Below, piece by piece: positions 57,517-64,000 of a stretch of DNA of 64,000 nucleotides. The notes under the pieces are model-generated. The model ran no database searches, was not told where the DNA came from, and saw only the letters and a list, made by a program, of their open reading frames with translations. How positions within the stretch are numbered: the stretch's first letter is position 1; each line of letters starts with the position of its first letter. The stretch comes from Kribbella jejuensis (GTDB lineage Bacteria; Actinomycetota; Actinomycetes; Propionibacteriales; Kribbellaceae). The stretch is from assembly GCF_006715085.1 (NCBI RefSeq), contig NZ_VFMM01000003.1, forward strand, positions 1 through 64,000. Reading direction: 5' to 3'. Made by a program: the position numbers and the translations under genes.

Positions 57517-59493
57517 TCAGGGCAATGGCAGCTGGACGAGGTCGCGATCGGCCAGGCCCCACACGCTGTGCCGGGTGCCGCGTACCGGGGTCAGTTGCGG
57601 CACGGTGTACCAGCCGTCGCCGAGCTTGTTCACCAGCAGTGTCGCGGCGTTCGGTCCGAGCTGGTACAGGTTCCCGCCGAAGTTGGTTTCACAGTAGACC
57701 CCGGTCCGGTCAACGTGGAGCTGCCCGTAGCCGGAGAGCTTGTTAGCGCCCTTGACGACTGCTCCCGTCCGCAGCTCGTAGGTGAACCACGAGCCGCTGG
57801 TCCGCTTCAGGACGCCGTACAGGATTCCGTTGTGGACGGCGACGCTCTGGATCGAGCGTTCTCCGGCCAGCGGCTCGGCCGTCCACAGAAGTTTGCGCTG
57901 CGCGAGGTCGAACGCGCCGATGGCGGCCGCGGTATGGGTCGGTGTGATGCCTCCGCCACCGACCACGTCTCCGCCGAGGTACGCGATCCCGTCGACAATG
58001 TGGACCGACATCACGCTCTGGTCGGGCAGTACGCCGTAATGCACGTCGAGCTCACCCGTCCGTACGTCGAGCAGCGTGAGCGCTCCGGTGAGCTTGCCCG
58101 TACCGGGTGCGGACGCGATCGCAAGCAGCTTCGACCTCTCGTCGTACGCCGCCTGCCACGGGCGGAGCTGCTCGTGACCGATAATGCCGAAGCTGTGCAC
58201 GTCCTTCGTCCGCGGGTTCACGCGCACGACCTCGGTGCTCGGGTACAGAGCCGTGTAGAGCTCGCCCCGGATCCAGTTGAGCGTCTTGGCCTCGCCCGCG
58301 ACGCGGAGTCTGCGGACCTGATCGCCGGCATGCTCGGCGATGACCCAGTGCCCGCCGACGTACAGGTGCGGATCGCCGAGCACGATCGACTGTGGCTTGT
58401 CCGGCGCGGGCATGAACCCGGCGTCGACGAGATCGAGCAGCTCGAACTCACCGGTCCGTACGTCGAGCCACCAGAGCACGCCGGACCCGGTCGAGCCGAG
58501 GAGCGTGTCCTGGTCGAGCAGCACGATCCGGCGATGCTCGTCCGCCGGAGCCGGTGTACCTACCGCAGTGAGGATCGTGTCGGTCGGGCCGCACTTCCAC
58601 ACCGTCCCGGAGGTGCGGGTCGTGAGGTACGCCGTACCGTCGGATCCCACCGTGATGGCGTCGACGCTCGTCTCGCCGTCGGGCAGTGGCACGGTCCGTA
58701 CGTCGCTGCCGTCGAGGGCCATGCTCAGCAACGCCTGACTGCTGCCCACGTAGAGTCGGTCGTCGCCGGCCGCGAACGGGCCGAAGTTCTGACCGCGGGA
58801 CGCTGCGGGCGTGAGGTCCCGGAAGGTCTTGGTGGTGCGGTCGTATCCGACGAGCTGGGACGGCGTGTAGATCCCGGCGTACACGTAGTTGCCTGCGGCA
58901 CCGACGTAACGGCCGTACTGCGCGCCGCGCACGGGTGTGCCAAGCTGCTTCGGTGTGTTCGTCGCGGGATCGATCTGCCAGACGGCGCCGTTCGGATAAC
59001 TGACCGCGAACACCTGGCCGTCCGGTGCTGTCGTCATGTCCCAGACGAAACCGCCGGGCCCGGCCAGGCCGCCGACCCGGGTGACGGATCCGTCGGCCGG
59101 GTCGAAGCAGTAGACGTCGGCGACCGGGTAGAGGCCGGCGTAGACCTTGCCGGCGGCAACGGTAATACCCCATCCGCCCTCGCCGACCGGCAGCTCGACC
59201 GTCCGCGTGACGCGCCTCGTGGTCAGGTCGATCTCGGTCAGCCGGGGAGGGACGATGCCGCGGCTGATCACGTATGCATGGTCGTTGAGTACGGCCATGG
59301 CGACGACGGCCGCCGTGGTGACGGCAGGTCCGTAGCTGGGGAGAGTGGTGCCGTCGATCGGGCCGTCCGCCAGGGGAGCTGCGGTGAGCCCGGAGCCGTC
59401 GGTGGGACCTGCCGCCCTGGCGGGCAGGTCGACCGCGGCGAGCGTGGTGCCGGCCAGGGCGCCCGTGAGGGCGGTTCGGCGGGAGATTGTCAT
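57517..59493 (-). CDS. Exported beta-propeller protein (PQQ/YVTN-like), Tat substrate
   Basis: The product has 658 residues. The Tat signal is ISRRTALTGALAGTTLAAV, cleavage near ARA. The rest is blade repeats with patterns such as VYAGLYPVADVYCFDP, VFAVSYPNGAVWQIDP and GIAYLGGDVVGGGG, probably two propellers. No PQQ-binding or catalytic signature is certain. It is a clear paralogue of the gene before it (shared GEAKTL, AAYD-RS and VMSVH/SVRSV-DGIAYLGG blocks). The ATG overlaps the upstream stop (ATGA). Confidence 0.82.
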   Translation of the reverse strand: MTISRRTALTGALAGTTLAAVDLPARAAGPTDGSGLTAAPLADGPIDGTTLPSYGPAVTTAAVVAMAVLNDHAYVISRGIVPPRLTEIDLTTRRVTRTVELPVGEGGWGITVAAGKVYAGLYPVADVYCFDPADGSVTRVGGLAGPGGFVWDMTTAPDGQVFAVSYPNGAVWQIDPATNTPKQLGTPVRGAQYGRYVGAAGNYVYAGIYTPSQLVGYDRTTKTFRDLTPAASRGQNFGPFAAGDDRLYVGSSQALLSMALDGSDVRTVPLPDGETSVDAITVGSDGTAYLTTRTSGTVWKCGPTDTILTAVGTPAPADEHRRIVLLDQDTLLGSTGSGVLWWLDVRTGEFELLDLVDAGFMPAPDKPQSIVLGDPHLYVGGHWVIAEHAGDQVRRLRVAGEAKTLNWIRGELYTALYPSTEVVRVNPRTKDVHSFGIIGHEQLRPWQAAYDERSKLLAIASAPGTGKLTGALTLLDVRTGELDVHYGVLPDQSVMSVHIVDGIAYLGGDVVGGGGITPTHTAAAIGAFDLAQRKLLWTAEPLAGERSIQSVAVHNGILYGVLKRTSGSWFTYELRTGAVVKGANKLSGYGQLHVDRTGVYCETNFGGNLYQLGPNAATLLVNKLGDGWYTVPQLTPVRGTRHSVWGLADRDLVQLPLP

Positions 59494-61403
59494 CGCAGGC
59501 CTCCGATGCGGACCAGGTCGCGGCCCTTGATCGTGTAGAGGGCGTCGCCGTTGTGCGACGTGGTGATCAGCGGATAGCTGTAGATCTGTGCGCCGAGCCC
59601 GTCGATCACCGTGGTGACCGTGGTCCCGTCGACCTTGAAAACTCTGGTGTTGTCGGTGCCGTACAGACCGCTGCGGGCGATCGTCAGGCGGCTCTGCCCG
59701 GTCCCGATCGTCGTCGATGCGAGCAGCGTGCCGGTCTGCGGATCGAGGACGGCCAGGCGCCCGTCGTCGGTCGTCGCATAGAGCTTGCCGCGATACATCT
59801 CCAGATCGCTGTAGCTCTGTGCCTTAGCTAGCGGCGCGCTCTCCCACAGCGGCTTGTTCGTCCGCAGGTCGAATGCGACGACAGTTGCCTGCGGCAAGAT
59901 CGGGTCGGTGCCGAGGCTGTTCCGGGTCGCGCCACCGAGGTACGCGATCCCGTCCGCGGTCGTCACGGACCGGACCGACTGCTGCGGTACGACGCCGCGG
60001 TGTACCTCCCGCTGCCCGGTGCCGAGATGCTGCTCGACGAGGGTTCCGTCGTACTTGCCGTAGTCGGGTTCGGTCGAGATCAGCCACGTCCGGGAGCGGT
60101 CGTCGTACGCCGCGTCGGTCGGGCGGGTCTGCTCGTTGCCTACCTGCCCGAGTTCATGCAGACCGCTGCCATCAGGGGCCATCTGCCACAAGCGCGCCAG
60201 CGTGTAAACGCCGAGGTACACCGTCCGGCCGACCGGTGTCAGTGTCTTCGCCTCGCCGGGAAGAAAGGTGCGAGTGCTGGTGCCGGTGGCGAGGTCGTGG
60301 ACCTGGATACCGGCCTTGCCGCTGACCAGCACCGACGATTGCGTTGCCGCGATCGCCATCGCCTGCTCGGGCGCGGGTGGCAGACCCGCCTGGCCCAGGT
60401 CGGTACCGGTGAAAGTTCCGGTCGCCTCGTCGAAGTCGACGACCTGGCTGGTCAGCTCGGCGCGGATGGTGCTGCCCTCGACGAAGATGCGGTTGAAGTA
60501 CGCACCCTCGTACGGCGAACCGAGGCGCGTCAGTGTGGTGTCGCGGTACCGGTAGAGGGTGCCCGACGGGCGGGTGCCCAAGTAGATGTCGGAGCCGCTG
60601 AGAGTGATCGCGGTGATGTACTGATCGCCGCCGGGCGTCTGCACCTCGACCGGGTTGCTCAGGTCGTTGGTGTCGTAGACGAGCATCGTGCCGGTGGGGG
60701 AGAGGCTCGCGGCGAGCTTCGTCCCGTCCAGCGCGAGCGTCGCGACGAACGTGCGGTCGGCGTACTTCGCCGGCAGGATCTCCCTTCGCGCGCCGGTCGC
60801 CCGGTCGATCGCGATCAGGTGTGCCTTGGTGCCGACGCCCGCGTAGATCGTGGTCGCGTCGGCGGCGATGCTGCGGACGTACTGCTGGCCCGCGACGGCA
60901 GCGCCGTACGAGCGGGTCGCACCGGTGGCCGGGTCGTACTCGTGCACCGCGCCGTCCGGATACGTACCGGCGACGATCTTGCCGTCCGGGGTCGCCGCGA
61001 TCGACCAGATGAACGAGCCGAACTGGGCGACCTTGGTCGCGGTGCCGGTCGTGGTGTCGATCTTGTAGACGTCGCCCGGGGTGTAGAGACCGACGTACAG
61101 GTCGGTGCCGAGGTGCGTCATCGCCCACGCGCCGGCACCGGTCGGCAGCGCGAGCTTGCGGTCGACGGTCTTGCCGACCGGGTCGAAGGCGCCGACCTGG
61201 ACGGGCGAGACGCCGGACGTGATGGTCCAGATCCGGTCGCCGACCTGCTCGGCCACGCTGGTCGAGGTGACGGCCGACGCAGGGCCGAGGTTCGTGATCG
61301 TCGGAGTTTCGGTCACGGCCGGAACGGCCTGGGCGGGAACGCTCAGCAATCCTGTACAGCTGAGCAGAACAACGATCAATCCCCGTGCGAATCGCTTGTC
61401 CAC
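59490..61403 (-). CDS. Exported beta-propeller protein, Sec substrate
   Basis: The product has 637 residues. The Sec signal peptide is DKRFARGLIVVLLSCTGLL ending SVPAQA. Blade repeats include LYVGLYTPGDVYKIDT, IVAGTYPDGAVHEYDP and GIAYLGGATRNS. First gene of the operon and paralogous to the next gene, but exported by a different route. The GTG at 61403 has GGGAGG upstream. Promoter TTGACG-N18-TAATTT lies at 61476-61447. It may bind a surface ligand or polymer; enzymatic activity is not evident. Confidence 0.82.
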   Translation of the reverse strand: MDKRFARGLIVVLLSCTGLLSVPAQAVPAVTETPTITNLGPASAVTSTSVAEQVGDRIWTITSGVSPVQVGAFDPVGKTVDRKLALPTGAGAWAMTHLGTDLYVGLYTPGDVYKIDTTTGTATKVAQFGSFIWSIAATPDGKIVAGTYPDGAVHEYDPATGATRSYGAAVAGQQYVRSIAADATTIYAGVGTKAHLIAIDRATGARREILPAKYADRTFVATLALDGTKLAASLSPTGTMLVYDTNDLSNPVEVQTPGGDQYITAITLSGSDIYLGTRPSGTLYRYRDTTLTRLGSPYEGAYFNRIFVEGSTIRAELTSQVVDFDEATGTFTGTDLGQAGLPPAPEQAMAIAATQSSVLVSGKAGIQVHDLATGTSTRTFLPGEAKTLTPVGRTVYLGVYTLARLWQMAPDGSGLHELGQVGNEQTRPTDAAYDDRSRTWLISTEPDYGKYDGTLVEQHLGTGQREVHRGVVPQQSVRSVTTADGIAYLGGATRNSLGTDPILPQATVVAFDLRTNKPLWESAPLAKAQSYSDLEMYRGKLYATTDDGRLAVLDPQTGTLLASTTIGTGQSRLTIARSGLYGTDNTRVFKVDGTTVTTVIDGLGAQIYSYPLITTSHNGDALYTIKGRDLVRIGGLR

Positions 61404-61446
61404 AAGGCCTCCCGGGACAGTACGCACCGAATTACGGTCATGGCTG

Positions 61447-61476
61447 AAATTAGCCGGACGTGCGTCAGTGCGTCAA
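61447..61476 (-). promoter_or_regulatory. Promoter of the propeller/aminotransferase/amidohydrolase operon
   Basis: Minus strand TTGACG (61476-61471), 18 bases, TAATTT (61452-61447). The spacer holds two tandem copies of TGACGCAC (61475-61468 and 61467-61460), a likely regulator site. Confidence 0.65.
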
Positions 61477-61506
61477 CCGTTCGGCAAACAATCAGTTCTG
61501 AACGGT
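61476..61506. promoter_or_regulatory. Inverted repeat between regulator stop and operon promoter
   Basis: ACCGTTC (61476-61482) and GAACGGT (61500-61506), 17 bases apart, directly after the regulator stop codon and touching the -35. Could be an activator site or a weak terminator. Confidence 0.45.
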
Positions 61507-62721
61507 CTAGAGGTGGACGCGGTAGACAACCAGCGGGCGGCCGCTGCCGGTACCGAGCTGGGTGCCGGTGGCATCGGCCAGACCGGCCCGCTCGAGGCGG
61601 TTCAGCACCCGGCGCGCGGTCCGCGGCTGGATGCCGAGATGGTCGGCGACCGAGCGCGTGGTGAGGCCGTCCTCCGGGGTCGCACGGACGAGTTCCTGGA
61701 GGCGTTCGAGAGTCGCCTTGGACAGCCCGGCCCGCTGCGCGAGAAGCTGCAGCTTCGAGCGCTGCTGTGCCCGCGGCGGTGCGCCGCCGACCAGGACGAG
61801 GTCGATGTCGTTGCGCAGCGACACGACGGCCGCCGTGCGACCGGCCGTCTTCGCGCGGCCGAGTGCGCGGCGGGCCAGCGCCTCGGTCTCGGTCCCCGAG
61901 CCGCCGATGCCGAAGCCGATCCGGACCGCCCCGTACTGCTCCTTCAGGCGGGTCAGCATGCTCAGCTCGGTGAACGCCGACGACGCCTGCTCGAGCGGGC
62001 CCCGGGTCGCCACCAGCATCCAGCGTTTGTCGTCGTACCGCAGGATGCTGCCGCCGAGCGTGCCGGCCTCGCGGCGCAGCGCGCTCTCGGCGTCCGGCGA
62101 GATCTCGACCAGGCCGAGCGCGATCTGCGCATCGTCACTGCGCAAAGCGTCATGAACGAGCAGCAGGCTGTTCACCGCGGCACGCACCGAGTGCACCGAC
62201 GGCGCGAGCCGCAGGGTGGTCTGCTCGGTCCGGAGCTTCTCGTACGCGGACCGCAGACAGGTGATCGCGACCTTCGCCCGCGCCTGCTGGTGGAACTCGA
62301 CGATGTCGTCGACGCTCAGCCCGGGCCGGTACGGCAGCACCTGGACGCCGCGCATCGGGAGCCCGACCTCGTCGAACGTCTCCCGGACGTCGGCCTCGTC
62401 CAGCACGTCGATGCTCAGCGAGGTGACGTCGTGGCCCTCGCGGAGCAGCTGCACCAGGGCGCGCATCAGCGTGGCACCGGTGTACTCGACGTGCGCGGCC
62501 GGCCGGTCGAGCAGGTCCTGCGCGGCGGCGATCTGGTACGGCACCACGCCGGTGAACAGCCACGCGTCCACACTGCCTGGCGCGTCGGCCATCACCTTGG
62601 GTGTGTCGGTCTCTCGCCGGTACTTGAGCGGGACCACCTCGACACCACGCAGCCCCTTGATGATCCGGGTGCTCGAGGTGACCAGGTCCGACGGTCCCAC
62701 CACTCCGATCGTCGTCACCAT
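61507..62721 (-). CDS. Winged-helix regulator with unusual N-terminal and GGDEF-like middle domains
   Basis: The product has 404 residues. Residues 1 to about 190 have alpha/beta character starting TIGVVGPSDLVTSSTRIIKGL, resembling a ligand-binding or racemase-like fold. A middle section includes YGAVRIGFGIGGSGTETEALARR and DIDLVLVGG, like a degenerate nucleotide-cyclase palm. The C-terminal part (about 330-395) is a winged helix: LTTRSVADHLGIQPRTARRVL. I cannot name the family. The ATG has GGGAGGTGG upstream. Placed directly before the five-gene operon in the same direction; likely controls it through the TGACGCAC tandem. Confidence 0.72.
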   Translation of the reverse strand: MVTTIGVVGPSDLVTSSTRIIKGLRGVEVVPLKYRRETDTPKVMADAPGSVDAWLFTGVVPYQIAAAQDLLDRPAAHVEYTGATLMRALVQLLREGHDVTSLSIDVLDEADVRETFDEVGLPMRGVQVLPYRPGLSVDDIVEFHQQARAKVAITCLRSAYEKLRTEQTTLRLAPSVHSVRAAVNSLLLVHDALRSDDAQIALGLVEISPDAESALRREAGTLGGSILRYDDKRWMLVATRGPLEQASSAFTELSMLTRLKEQYGAVRIGFGIGGSGTETEALARRALGRAKTAGRTAAVVSLRNDIDLVLVGGAPPRAQQRSKLQLLAQRAGLSKATLERLQELVRATPEDGLTTRSVADHLGIQPRTARRVLNRLERAGLADATGTQLGTGSGRPLVVYRVHL

Positions 62722-62809
62722 GTGCTGGCCACCTCCCTCATGCGGGTCAGTCTCACCACAAGACCCCACCGCTGCAAGAACCCGCGCCGTCGTGGGTTAC
62801 GTTCCCCTC

Positions 62810-63424
62810 ATGGACCGGGTTCTGGACTGGATCGACGAGGGTACGGCGCTGTGCCGTGCGGCACTGGCCGACCTGGAGGCACCGTCACTCCTCCCGGGCT
62901 GGTCGCGACGCCACGTAGCCGCGCACCTGGCCCTCAACGCCATGGCCCTCGGCAACCTCGTGTACTGGGCAAAGACCGGCGAGAAACGTCCGATGTACCT
63001 GTCCGCCGAGGCGCGGAACGCCGACATCGAGGAGGCCGCGATCCGCCAACCCGTCCTCCTGCGCGGCTGGTTCGACCGCTCGGCCGCCGCGCTGAACGCC
63101 GAGATGGCGACGCTATCCGACGCCCAATGGCAAACCCAGGTCCGTACCGCCCAGGGCGACCCGATCCCCGCCATCCGAATCCCCTGGCTACGCTCCCGCG
63201 AAGTCCTCATCCACGCAGTAGACCTCAACACCGGCCTGACCTTCGCCGACCTCCCCGAAGACTTCCTCACCACCCTCTGCCAAGACATCCAAACCCAACG
63301 CGCCGACGTACCACCCGTCCAAGGCCCCCTCCCAGAAATAGCCGCCTACCTAGCGGGCCGCCCCTACACCAACGTCACCACCTCAGACGGCACCCCCGCG
63401 GCACCACTCTCGCCCTGGCTCTGA
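62810..63424 (+). CDS. Maleylpyruvate isomerase-fold (MDMPI/DinB-like) protein
   Basis: The product has 204 residues. The N-terminal four-helix part has LPGWSRRHVAAHLALNA, the conserved GWS-x-x-x-V-x-x-H-L-A motif, with later histidine IHAVDLN, giving the expected metal triad of mycothiol-dependent maleylpyruvate isomerases. It could act on mycothiol adducts. TACGTT lies 6 bases before the ATG, so it is probably leaderless. The second half is strongly C-rich. It ends one base before the Kup gene end, convergent. Confidence 0.82.
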   Translation: MDRVLDWIDEGTALCRAALADLEAPSLLPGWSRRHVAAHLALNAMALGNLVYWAKTGEKRPMYLSAEARNADIEEAAIRQPVLLRGWFDRSAAALNAEMATLSDAQWQTQVRTAQGDPIPAIRIPWLRSREVLIHAVDLNTGLTFADLPEDFLTTLCQDIQTQRADVPPVQGPLPEIAAYLAGRPYTNVTTSDGTPAAPLSPWL

Positions 63425-64000
63425 TCAGAGTTCGATGTGGGAGCCGATGATCACGGTTCGGTCGCGGGGGAGCGCGAAGTGTTCGGCCGCGTCCGCGGTG
63501 ATGTGTGAGGTGGCGAGGAACAGCTGTTTACGCCAGCCCGCCATCGTCGGCTCCTTGCCCCGGCGTAGCTCGATCTTCGACAGGAAGTACGACGCCTTGT
63601 CGAGGTCGAGCGGCCCTTCGGAGTCGGCGGGATCGAGCTGGGCCAGGGCGGCCGGTACGTCGGGCGACTCCATGTACCCGAACTTGATCGTGACGTGCGT
63701 GATCCCGTCGTCGCCGTAGCCGAGGTCGTTCACCATCACGCGTTTGTCCTCGGGGACCCGCGGTACCGGCTCGGTCTCGATCGCGACGATCACCACGTGC
63801 TCGTGCCGGACCTGGTTGTGCTCGACGTTCGCCCGGAGCGCGAGCGGTGCGCTGACGCCGCCGCGGTTCAGGAAGATCGCCGTACCGGGAACGGTGCGGA
63901 CCGGCAGCTTGCCCGAGCTCAGCTCGTCGATGAACTCCTGCAGCGACCCCTCGGCCCGTTCGCGCTCGCGGGTGACGACCACCCGGCCGCGCTGCCAGGT
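63425..64000 (-). CDS. kup: Kup-type potassium transporter, C-terminal part (cut by window edge)
   Basis: The last 191 residues are visible and the frame stays open to the right edge. GTAIFLNRGGVSAPLALRAN and RVPEDKRVMVNDLGYG followed by DGITHVTIKFGYMESPDVP are typical of the cytosolic tail of KUP/HAK/KT transporters. It ends RDRTVIIGSHIEL. The membrane part lies beyond the window. In Kup the tail is thought to modulate activity. Confidence 0.85.
   Translation of the reverse strand, partial: TWQRGRVVVTRERERAEGSLQEFIDELSSGKLPVRTVPGTAIFLNRGGVSAPLALRANVEHNQVRHEHVVIVAIETEPVPRVPEDKRVMVNDLGYGDDGITHVTIKFGYMESPDVPAALAQLDPADSEGPLDLDKASYFLSKIELRRGKEPTMAGWRKQLFLATSHITADAAEHFALPRDRTVIIGSHIEL

Overview
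The window is high-GC DNA from an actinomycete. The gene content suggests a Kribbella-like soil organism: a DUF222/HNH endonuclease, several sugar regulons with ROK, LacI and TetR control, Tat-exported lipoproteins, a HelD motor, a PHO-box-controlled phospholipase C, and many starts that look leaderless. The genus is an inference. I see no rRNA, tRNA, CRISPR array, integrase, transposase or insertion sequence. Coding is dense, and the only long gap is 3123-4224.

Layout. 1-4920: a DUF222/HNH gene cut by the left edge, an MTA/SAH-type deaminase, a 1.1 kb gap with a 48-50 bp hairpin-forming tandem array, and a cysteine-rich unknown. 5039-8653: a xylose-type unit (ROK repressor, Gfo/Idh/MocA oxidoreductase, xylose isomerase) behind a consensus promoter with an operator over the -10. 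8658-14075: single genes (epoxide hydrolase, DUF2071, TPR protein with a divergent MarR regulator, GNAT, SGNH hydrolase, cupin). 14085-17078: a 997-residue protein with a sacsin/Hsp90-like ATPase domain. 17318-22808: a complete family-5 (Opp/Dpp type) ABC transporter, closed by a strong terminator. 22872-29106: phospholipase C, aldehyde dehydrogenase, an unknown membrane protein, a thioesterase and an aminotransferase. 29158-34400: class A PBP, cupin and HelD.

34573-37196 is a three-gene flavin electron-transfer unit (ferric-reductase-like protein, FMN-binding protein, ApbE). It is followed by a divergent TetR/DoxX-like pair that seems to have lost both N-termini at a G-rich junction. 37944-46209 is a carbohydrate regulon: sialidase-like protein, family-1 ABC transporter, GH3 and LacI, with three TTTCG/CGAAA-type operators in the divergent promoter region. 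46210-49857 holds a two-gene ABC exporter, an MFS protein and an ArsR-type regulator. 49877-54825 holds a second GH3 with a PA14-like insert and its divergent TetR, then CPBP, a GyrA-fragment-like small protein and a GNAT.

The least ordinary part is 54822-62721 on the minus strand. A regulator of unusual architecture precedes a tightly coupled five-gene operon: two paralogous exported beta-propellers, a DegT-type aminotransferase, and two amidohydrolase-fold proteins, one with intact metal ligands and one in which most of them are replaced. The promoter between regulator and operon carries a tandem TGACGCAC repeat. This is my best candidate for an undescribed system. The right edge holds a maleylpyruvate-isomerase-fold protein and the C-terminal part of a Kup potassium transporter.
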